From contig OY856186.1 of the NCBI GenBank assembly GCA_963693315.1, positions 384,835,891-384,899,890 on the forward strand: a DNA stretch of 64,000 nucleotides, in the 5' to 3' direction. The translations under genes were made by a program, and so were the position numbers. The stretch is from Diogma glabrata (lineage: Eukaryota > Arthropoda > Insecta > Diptera > Cylindrotomidae). Shown in pieces: positions 55,651-64,000 of this stretch (position 1 is its first letter; the number at the start of each line of letters is the position of its first letter). The notes under the pieces are model-generated. The model was not told the origin of the DNA, ran no database searches, and worked only from the letters and a program-made list of their open reading frames with translations.

Positions 55651-56420
55651 AAATTTTGAAAGGCTGCGATTTTTATTCGAACAGGTTTGTATTTCTGCCA
55701 CTTATAGCATTGCAGGTATTAATAGAGTGTTTTGAAGTTGACCGAAATAAATCGAATGCAATGTCTGGATTATTTTCTTCATAAATATTGACCAAAAATT
55801 CATACAGTAGTAAATTTCTGTGTTTCACAAAATCGGACATAGCATCCCTGTTGTACAAACAAGCTTTCATCTCGTTTTTTTTGGAATAAGAATTATGACT
55901 GAATTTTATTTCACCAAAAATAAGATCGTGGTCTGTAATATTTATGCGTGCTACCGATATAGAGATTGAATATCTGAAATTAAGATTAAGTCTAAAATAA
56001 ATATGATCCAGACATTTACCAGAGCGAGTTGGTTTATTGATCACTGATGAAAAACCAAACAAAGTATTGAATTTAACGCACTAAGAAAAACACCCATACT
56101 TACAAGGTTTTGCAATCGATAAGTTATTAAAAATGTGAACAAGTCACCACAAATGGTTACATCCATTCTCAATAAATCACCTCCCTTCGCCTCGACTTTA
56201 GAACAACTACATTTTAATGAATCGTTAACAAAAACCCATATTTCTCCTGATCTATATGACCCATTAAAGATACTGTATGATTTGTATCTCTTAATAGAAT
56301 AATTTGAAGATTCATTGTTATATATCCATGTCTCAGTTAAAAAGATTATATCTGAAAGATTGTTAAAAGTAATTTTTTTAAAATAAAATAGGAAAAATAA
56401 AAAAATATTTACAGACGAGC
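55651..56420 (-). pseudogene. LINE APE-type endonuclease remnant
   Basis: From 56420: SDIIFLTETWIYNNESSNYS (catalytic Glu), RSGEIWVFVNDSLK and LLRMDVTICGDLFTFL. The frame 56062–55673 holds GFSSVINKPTRSGKCLDHIY and ARINITDHDLIFGEIK (catalytic D-H). The D-x-N strand between them is lost. At least two frame changes occur. Confidence 0.8.
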
Positions 56421-56424
56421 AAGG

Positions 56425-56720
56425 AATAATTGTTAACCTGTCATTAAAATTAATTATTGCATCTTCAGTTGCTGAAGCACAAAACTTCTATGCCTTGACT
56501 TTTATTTTGGATGAATTCCCATAGTGTTGTCCTTCACTCGACGAGATACAAATTTCACGAAAATAACATCATTTGTTTGCACTTTGTTTAATTTTTCTGT
56601 TTTTGAGACTTTACGAAAGCAGAAATTTAGGTCATGAGGTGAAACTTTTAATTCAATTCCACGATTAATTATATCAACAATAGTCTCTATTATTTTTTGT
56701 TGGCAGTAGATGGTAAATCA
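56425..56720 (-). pseudogene. possible LINE ORF1 end
   Basis: Minus strand: IVDIINRGIELKVSPHDLNF, then KVQTNDVIFVKFVSRRVKDN. 'V-I-V-K-F-V-S-R-R-x-K-D' is the pattern seen at the end of the RNA-binding part in some LINE ORF1 proteins. Its position just before the endonuclease supports the reading. Confidence 0.6.
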
Positions 56721-59700
56721 TAGATTTCTAAACAATTTTGACAAAAATAAAAACAAAATTTGCATAAGTATTAAAAAGATAATTAAATTTTCTTTTCCTA
56801 TATCGTTGAATAAATTCACTCAATGCTGTTTGTTGTTGTATGATCTGATTAGATTTATAAGAGTGTTCCTGAATTTATATAATTATTACATCAAATTAAT
56901 ATAAATGTTTTATTCAAAATTAATTCAACAATTTTATGACATTTTTAATATTACAACAAAAAGTCCAAGTTAAACTATTGTTTGTTTTTTTTGCTCAATA
57001 ATCCTTTTTTTTTAAAGCTATAAGTCTAACAATTGTACTATATATTTGATTAGCACGAAAAAATATTTCAATTTAATTTAAAAAAAATTATATATGAAAT
57101 TTTCTCAACACTTTTATTGAAAAATTTTATTATAACAAAAAAATCAATCGCAATCGGTTGAGTAACTTCACTGAACTGCCTCATACACCAAATGTACAAG
57201 CAAATATATAAAGCTTTTTCTTAAAACTCCAAATCATTATATTGCTGTCTGTATTTGACAAATTACATGATAGTTAAAAATAAGCAATTATGTTTTAAAA
57301 TTTACCGCAAAAAAAATAATAATGCAACTTTATCAAAGTTCCTTAATATCAACACACAACAATCTCGATAAAGATTGTTTTATAGTTTTCGAAATACAAA
57401 TCAGCTGATCACAGCTGTCAAGCTTTTTACAAAAAAAAACCTATAGACAATTTTCTAAACAAATAGTTTATAAAAATTTATTATTCAGGACCGCATTAAG
57501 AAAAAACTAAATACAACAATAAAAAAGACGATAAGTCGTATGCCTCGGCTAAGTTGTTAAAATGCATTGATTCAGGCATGAGATAAATCCCATTAAACGG
57601 TTTATGAATAAGACAGTGTTCCAACAAATAAGCTTTTATGGGGTGAACAGCTTCGTTTCAACATATAAAACAATATTAATTTTCCACAATTTTCTTAATA
57701 TTATAAAAAAAATAAATTTTATGCTATGAAAAACTATAAACAAAATATTTTAAAAATAATATAATAATTTTTTTGAATCACTAAAACTAATTATTCAAAG
57801 TGCCTGTTTGTTATTTTTGCATGATTTCATTACCTTCACAAAAGAATTTTCTTTTGCACATAAATTTATACCATAAAATAAAATTCATCAATTTATTATT
57901 ACAAAAGTGATTTTATCTCATAAAAAGTTAAATGAAACCAGTCATTGTAGAAAATGTCAATCTATTTTTTCACTCACCATTTTTTCTATCCCTTGTTTTT
58001 TATTCCTATCATTTGTTCCGTTTTTTGTTATTCGTGAAACATTTTCCTGATGATGACTCAAATATTTTGACTAAATTTAGTGACTTCTGAAAATTACTCT
58101 TTTCTTTACTGTCCTATAAATTAAAACCCGATCACACTCTATTGCCCATCATTAAAAAGATAAATGTAACGGAATCTTTTTAACAGAAAAATTAATTGCA
58201 AAAATTAAAAACTTACAAAGAAATAAATAAACTACAATATTTACATTATTTATTTCTGAAATATTATTTTAATTTATTCTATTTATATAAAATAATTTTT
58301 TTTTAAAAACTCACCTCAATGGTTTCATAATAATTATAAAATGCAAAAAAAAAGCTCAAAAGGAAACCAACTAAAAAATGCTTTCAATTTATTAAGAAAA
58401 ACAAACAAAAAAATTATATTACAAACAATTTTCAATTTATATTCCACAAAGGTAAAAATAAATAGAAAAATTGGATATTCTACAGGAAAATCTAGTTGAA
58501 AAATAAATGTAATATGAATAAAAATGAAAAATGGTTTAAATGTTTATAGATACTTTTTGTTTTTTTTTAATTTGATTAACTTTTTTATGCTTAAAATTTA
58601 TTGGAACCACGAGACCACGTTTTTTTATAAAAATTTGTTGATTTAAAACTTTTCAATTTTCCAGTTATAAATTATATTTGGAGTCTAATTATAAATTTTT
58701 TTAATTAAATGTCTTGTGCAGTAGGAATTGTATTATTTGTCACAACAACACATTAAAACTTTTAAAGACCAAGGTCCCACAACAACATTTGTTCTGAGGT
58801 GTTTAAGGATGCAAATCTTTGGTTTTTTATGTTTTATTTTTACAACCGAGGAAATGGTTGGTGATAAATTAACAAGAAAGTTTCTTAAAAGCTTTTATAA
58901 AACAGTGGGTTAAAATGCTTATATCATCAAACTTAATATAAAATCACATTTTCAATTTTCCAATGCAAACAAATGATTACAATCCAATTTGATTATTTCA
59001 TGTTCAATTTGAACGAATTACATTTGTTACGCCACTTCAACTTTAACGCTAATCTTTTTCATTTCAAACGAAAACCAATCGATTTAAAAGTATAACTTCT
59101 GCGTATTTATTTTTAGAAATTCAAGAAAATCAATTGCATCCAAGCTAAACAAAAAAGCTTTATAGCGTATGGCTAAATGGAAAAATAATTTGTTTTGTAT
59201 AAAAAAGCTGTTTTAATAGGAATCGTTAAAGTAGCATTGATTGATTACTGATGACACTCATCAATCTTGAATAATATTGTTGAAAGTGATGGTGAAAATG
59301 TTTAAATGTCATTGTTTGACAAGATTTAAACTAATTTCTGAAGTTTGCTCCTTAAACAACACAAACTAAACATGTTGCTATACATGATAATTCAACTTCT
59401 TTAGTTTTAAAAATTTTAAATTAAAACGACTGATGACGTCGAGTTTTTTAAATAGCAATCAGGTAGATTTAAACTACCGTTGTTGATGGCCTTGGAGAAA
59501 GAACTAGCATATAAATAAGAGAAATAAAAATAAAATTGAATGCAAATTTTTTAAGAAAAATTGCACAAACAAAACTAAAATTGGATGGAAAATAATCGTA
59601 TACCAATAGTAGGTACTGGGGTACTCAGAGTTCTCACACTCGAATCAAAAAAATAAAAAGTCTCTTCATGCGAGATAACTTAAGTTTCAACAATATGTGA

Positions 59701-60001
59701 AAAAACGTAATTTATTCTGCAAAAAACTGATATTTGTTAACTGCACCTATTAGACATCAGTGCCCAAATCTGAATTAAATCAAAAAAAAAATTCAAATAA
59801 CCTGATGTTTTCTAATTGTTTCTATTAGTTGGATATGGAGCAAGCTGGATTCATCCGTATTTCAAGTCCCATTTCATGTTTAATTACTTTTCATGTCATC
59901 CAAATAATTACTTTTATGTGTCATATGTTTCCAGTCAAAAATGTTTCTCCTATCATGTTTCCCAAAAAAACGGGCTACGAATCATTATTTGTCACACTTA
60001 A
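56721..60001. other. long AT-rich stretch with no recognised feature
   Basis: About 3.3 kb without a supported gene, tandem array or clear inverted repeat. Open frames here are short and lack family similarity. Confidence 0.6.
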
Positions 60002-60430
60002 TGTCACACTCAACATTGATTAGACCAGTTGCGATGTATGGGTCTCAAACGTGTACCCTCACATAAAATGACATCACATTTTTTGTATTTGAGCGTAAAA
60101 TCTTGCGCTACATTTATGGTCTACTTAAGACAGACGATGGAGGGTACCAACCCAATATAACTTTGAAATCCTGATATAATAGGTTGTATTGGTTCCAATA
60201 AGATTGCTTGGTTTGGGCATATTATACTAGTCGAATAGTCTATAATGATTAAAAAAATGTATGTTAGTACCTTAAGCAATGGGCGACTGCGAGATAGACC
60301 ACGACTGCAATGGGAGACGGGCGTAATGCTGCCATGGTAATTATGTCGCTGTTGTGAATGACCGAGGTGACTATTCAAAGCAGATTAGTCTGGCAATGCT
60401 CCCACGTATGGGAGTATGAACGCAACAAAA
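60002..60430 (+). pseudogene. LINE RT C-terminal tail
   Basis: TLIRPVAMYGSQTCTLT and FVFERKILRYIYGLLKTDDG, then, after a shift, NKIAWFGHIILVE and GRLRDRPRLQWETGV. These are the 'L-I-R-P-x-x-x-Y-G-S', 'F-E-R-K-I-L-R-x-I-Y-G', 'W-x-G-H' and 'G-R-P-R-x-R-W' segments at the very end of a common group of insect LINE RT proteins. Upstream RT is absent. Confidence 0.8.
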
Positions 60431-61269
60431 AAAACTCAAAGATCAAGCTCCTGATCATATACAGATGTCAATCATTGACATGATTCAAATTCACATTCAA
60501 AGTAACTAATCATTATCAGTTTCAGTAATCCGATTTTAAGCGGAATTTTATGCAATTTATTTTTATTTCCAATCCTCTTTTTTTCAGCGACTGAAAACAC
60601 ATTCGTGTTTTTTTTTACTACTATTAAATGAAAGGGAAATAGAGTTTACAATACCACATTACAAATATCAATATAATCAAATACTATTGGATAATTAATC
60701 ACATCAATAATTATGGTCTATCATTACTCAATAATTTAATTTTAATTTTAAATTAAATGCGCTAATTTCTGTTCATCAGAAATATTGGTACACGTTCAGC
60801 TGATTCTCTACATTGTTTATATCAGAAGCTCGCTTTCAACCTTACTTCGAATTGGTCTTGCTATCAATCCGATCAATGTAATTCCCAAATCGCCTTCTGG
60901 ATATGATCACTAATTGGTAAGCAAAACACCAGGTTTATTAAGTATTCAACACCTTAATTGTTCCACAAAAACAGATAAAAAATACAGAAAGCAATATTCT
61001 GATCTAAAATATTCAGTAGCTTCAGAAACTCCAATAGTTGATTGTAGAAATTTCCAGTCCAATCCGTCCAAAATAATACACGAAATATTTATATTAAAAA
61101 ACATTTAAAACTTTATTCACAATTTAAAACTAACTTCTATTTACACGGTTTTATGTTTACGATACAGCGTTTCATTTACAATTAATTAAAATTAAAACAC
61201 TAATTTATGTTGACAAATTATTGTAAAATAATTCCACAAAACAATCTTTAATAAGTATATAGTATTTAT
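60431..61269. other. AT-rich spacer
   Basis: An open frame of 64 codons at 60914–61108 has no recognised family. Confidence 0.5.
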
Positions 61270-61306
61270 TCGACGCGTTTCGAATGTTATACATTCATCG
61301 ACGGCT
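61270..61306 (-). ncRNA. degenerate hammerhead-ribozyme-like core
   Basis: Minus strand: GTCGATGA, a possible small stem (AATG/CATT), then CGAAAC and GCGTC. This resembles the hammerhead core CUGAUGA – stem II – GAAA – short stem III – GUC known from Penelope-like elements. The first two core bases differ (UC for CU), and I cannot find a good stem I, so activity is doubtful. Confidence 0.4.
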
Positions 61307-61364
61307 ACAAAAAATATGTAACTAAATATAAATGAAAACAAATATTCATATATAATATCACGAG

Positions 61365-61495
61365 TCGTCAAATAATAGTCGATTATTTTTCATAATCATT
61401 ATTACGAATGTCATTTGAGGTTTTTGAAATTTTTGACCTCAAATGGCATGAGCGATAATGTTGAAAAATAATCGACTAATAATTTGATGACGAGT
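61365..61495. repeat. ~130-bp imperfect palindrome
   Basis: TAGTCGATTATTTTTCA…CATTTGAGGT pairs with ACCTCAAATGGCATG…GAAAAATAATCGACTA around an AAATTTT-type centre (61428–61433). Confidence 0.85.
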
Positions 61496-61542
61496 TGTAT
61501 TTAGCAGACAATTTATAGTAACATTATTTCATACAACATAAT

Positions 61543-61707
61543 CCTTTGTTGTCAAACAAAATTAAATATTATTTCATCTTAGTAGGCGCATAAATGTTAT
61601 AAATTTGTAATTTATTTTTGACAAATAAACATAAAGATGCAATCATTTATGAATGAAAACGGACATTTTTACTATTTGCAAATTCCATTTTCACATAATT
61701 TTGTATG
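61543..61707. repeat. dispersed repeat, second copy
   Basis: Same orientation and about 88–90 percent identical by eye to 16761–16935, sharing GTAGGCGCATAAATG, TTTATTTTTGACAAATAAAC and GAATGAAAACGGACATTTTT. Confidence 0.85.
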
Positions 61708-62019
61708 TGCATTTTTGTTTTAAATTAATATATTAAGTAGGCGGAAAATATTCGAAAATATTCGCTGTTCCTTCCTACCAGAAAAAAATAATCGAAACAA
61801 ATCGTTTTGATTTGCTAAAAAATAGTAAATGAAGCGTTTTGATTGGACCTTATTGAAACTTTATTTAATGAGTTGAATTGTCATATTAAAAATTTTGAAT
61901 GAAAAATGGCATACTAACATTTTATGAATTAAATAGTTTAAAATAATTTGTATACATATAAAATTTACTTGTTATTAGGAAAAATATGATATGTTGATCA
62001 AAATATTATGAAATAAATA

Positions 62020-62450
62020 TAACTGAATTGAGTTTTTTGAATGGAAATTTACAAAATTGAATTATACAAGATATTTGAATTAAATAATAGTTGGTCGTTT
62101 AAAATTAAATTTTGAAATTTTTTGAAAGCTTTATAAATTTCAAACTCTTCTAAAGAATCCATTAAAAAACCTTTGTTACATAAATGCAAAGGTTCTAAAT
62201 TTTGTTCGAAACTGGTGTAGTTATGGTTATTATCATTTAAATGATTTGCAAAAAGTGACTATAAATTTTGTTTATTTTTGTTCATTGGAATATGTTCTTT
62301 GAATCTTTCTAAAAAACTTCTTCCTGTTTGCCCTATATTAAAATTTGTCACAGGTATCACATTTGATTTTATAAATTCCAGAACATGACTTCAAATTGAT
62401 GTTACATTTTGGTTTTAAAATTTTATATAAATTATTTTTGGTTCGGTTGG
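62020..62450 (-). pseudogene. Penelope-like element GIY-YIG endonuclease
   Basis: Minus strand: NNLYKILKPKCNINLKSCSG, IYKIKCDTC and, after a one-base change, IGQTGRSFLERFKEH, then FANHLNDNNHNYTSF and EEFEIYKAFKK. G-I-Y…Y/F-I-G with R-x-x-x-H and a late E is the GIY-YIG nuclease fold that Penelope-like elements carry after their RT. The linker Cys pair (C-D-T-C) is also typical. Confidence 0.88.
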
Positions 62451-62495
62451 TTGGTTAATATCGAATAAGTGTGTTTTTTTAATTTGATTTCTTAT

Positions 62496-62809
62496 TATTA
62501 TTATTATCGTATGAATTTGAAAAAATTTACCAACAATATACATTAAACTTCAACATTTAAGTTTTGAATCCATTGTAAAGCACCTCTTTTAATTTCATGT
62601 AAGCCAGTTAAACCTCTTTGGAATTTATGAATACTACAATCATTAACTAAATGATTCATGGTTTGGTTTTCTCCACATTCACAAAATGGATCCTCTGATA
62701 TATTCCATTTATGCAATAAATATTTACATTTTCCGAAACCACAACGAAAACGGGTTAAACGTAACTAATCTTTTCTTTTAAAGTCGAAGCCAGAACATTT
62801 AACAGTTTA
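62496..62809 (-). mobile_element. 5'-truncated LINE fragment inserted into the Penelope-like element
   Basis: The 11-bp repeat TGATTTCTTAT flanks it (62485–62495 and 62810–62820). The minus-strand content is the end of a LINE RT: FDFKRKD, then a stop, LRLTRFRCGFGKCKYLLHKW, EDPFCECGENQTMNHLVNDC (knuckle) and a stop at about 62553. A short 3' UTR and an (ATA)n tail (62496–62512) complete it. It resembles the C-terminus of the 27.8-kb LINE but is a distinct sequence. Confidence 0.92.
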
Positions 62810-62829
62810 TGATTTCTTATGATGTTCGG

Positions 62830-63310
62830 TAATAAGTAAGTTTATTCCATTGAAATATATTTGATGTTTGTATCATTATTATTTGAACTTTTTAATTTAT
62901 TTAAACATTTAGAAAATAACTTATCAATAAATTTTGAATCATAACTATTATCTGAAGCAATAAATTTGATTGTATTTAATTCATCTTGAAAATTTGAAAT
63001 ATTTAGTGGTATATTTAGAAGGCGATAAATGAGAGAATTATATGCTGCAGCTTTTTGTGACTCTGGATGATGTGATGTATTATGTATTGTTGTACTAGTA
63101 GTAGTTGGTTTTCGAAAAATTTTACATTCAAATTGATTATTAATTTTTAAAATGGTTAAATCTAAAAAATTTATTGAATTATTGTCTTCAATTTCAAGGG
63201 TAAATTTTATATTTGGATGGATACTATTCATGTAATTATTAAAATTTTGTATTTGTCAAGAAGTTCCATTAAACAAAATGAAGGTATCATCTACATATCT
63301 TAGTGTAGGT
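62830..63310 (-). pseudogene. Penelope-like element RT, C-terminal half
   Basis: TLRYVDDTFILFNG (catalytic Y-V-D-D) starts at 63310, followed by a stop, NNYMNSIHPNIKFTLE, NSINFLDLTILKIN, FRKPTTTSTTIHNTSHHPES and QKAAAYNSLIYRLLNI. 'H-P-x-I-x-F-T-x-E', 'F-L-D', 'R-K-P-T-x-T' and 'S-x-H-P' are Penelope RT signatures. The upstream RT is missing, and a LINE endonuclease piece abuts it. The sequence continues across the LINE insertion to the GIY-YIG domain. Confidence 0.9.
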
Positions 63311-63319
63311 ATTAGAGAT

Positions 63320-63715
63320 TACGATTTTCCCGATATCGAATTTTTATCAATTCTAATCGTCAAAATAATTGACAAGTGAAGCGAGTGAACACCATTTCCA
63401 CGTAGAATTTTTTTACGACAGGAAGTAGCCCATAAGAGACCAATGCCAAATCATTCACACACTTTCTAATTACCCTAATAAATGTATGTTACCTCCCCCC
63501 CCCCCTGCCATTTAAAATACCTAAGCCCATTTCATTACATAGATCAACTATTCGTCTACCCTTTGCATTAACGGGTTTATCATTTGAACGTCTAGAGGAT
63601 CTCATTTCTTCATTTATATTATATAGATTACTATCCAGAACTTATAGTCCCCCAATTTTTGGCCATAACTGTTCAACAGAAAGTCAATTAATTCTTCAAA
63701 ATCTTGCTCGCATTT
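63320..63715 (-). pseudogene. LINE endonuclease fragment
   Basis: Minus strand: NEEMRSSRRSNDKPVNAKGR and RIVDLCNEMGLGILNGR, then after the C-run at 63496–63507, NDLALVSYGLLP and VKKFYVEMVFT. 'R-x-S-x-D-x-x-x-N-x-x-G-R-x-x-x-x-L-C' and 'L-x-I-L-N-G-R' are typical of APE-type LINE endonucleases. Frame changes flank the C-run. Confidence 0.68.
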
Positions 63716-64000
63716 AGTACAATTTATATATTACTGGTAGAATTTTTAATTTTTTTCTATTTCCATTTTCAATCACGATTATTAAATGACTACCCAGATT
63801 TTTAAATCTTATTTTGTGTAGGTTCTCATTAATACAATATCACAAAAAAATCCTCTACTAGCCCTCCTAAATCTAATAAAACGTGTTGCCGGTGGTATTC
63901 AATTAAGTTGAAAACATTTAAAATGTCTTTCATAATTAAGTATGGTCACATACATAATAAACGTTACTAAAAGCAAAAGGACGTCGTGGTTTTTAACAAA
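63716..64000. other. end of window, no recognised feature
   Basis: May contain more of the degraded endonuclease on the minus strand; nothing firm. Confidence 0.4.

Overview
This window is AT-rich eukaryotic DNA. The evidence is short GT–AG introns of about 60 bp, long AT microsatellites, no bacterial gene organisation, and a dense mixture of transposons typical of arthropods. An insect or related arthropod is the most likely source; nothing allows a species call. One 200-bp run of N (48941–49140) is an assembly gap. I found no clearly intact host gene. Almost everything recognisable is a transposable element or its remains, plus satellites and one decayed copy of a host RNA-helicase gene.

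Layout. 0–6.3 kb: tandem duplications, an A-rich minisatellite and the first copy of a dispersed repeat that carries a long (TA)n tract. 6.3–8.1 kb: a Tc1/mariner/IS630-type element whose long inverted ends are arrays of a 20–21-bp motif. 8.1–12.15 kb: Ty3/gypsy-type integrase and reverse-transcriptase (RT) remains, the RT split by a PIF/Harbinger element that has both a DDE transposase and a convergent Myb/SANT-like gene. 12.9–13.7 kb: LINE RT remnant. 14.0–16.3 kb: a 146-bp satellite whose monomers flip orientation at about 15426. 17.4–20.0 kb: a roughly 625-bp higher-order tandem repeat. 21.0–21.7 kb: 3' part of a DDX39B/UAP56 (Hel25E) pseudogene with two introns in place. 21.77–23.5 kb: a tyrosine-recombinase (Crypton-like) gene flanked by lox-like inverted 9-bp repeats and 45-bp direct repeats, the most novel candidate here. 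24.1–25.4 kb: nested palindromes.

26–31 kb: a LINE fragment, then a 5'-truncated 2.93-kb LINE with a perfect 10-bp target-site duplication. 33–40 kb: gypsy and LINE fragments and a 0.9-kb (9-bp)n minisatellite. 40.4–41.6 kb: a deleted hAT transposon with a perfect 8-bp duplication. 42–45.1 kb: a decayed mag-like gypsy element (gag, protease, RT) with a primer-binding site matching tRNA-Ser(GCU). 45.7–48.7 kb: LINE remnant, two more (TA)n repeats, and a fragment of a conserved uncharacterised protein with a perfect fold-back. 50.3–53.3 kb: a nearly full-length LINE with three frameshifts. 53.5–54.8 kb: a 285-bp tandem repeat. 55–56.7 kb: a LINE whose EN–RT linker has been inverted in place. 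60–64 kb: a LINE tail, then a Penelope-like element interrupted by a LINE 3' fragment with an 11-bp duplication.

The genes do not form a pathway. They record successive insertions, nesting, inversion and tandem amplification. Every coding region assessed carries stops, frameshifts or deletions, so I annotate them as pseudogenes. Gene names rest on motif recognition by eye, without any database search.
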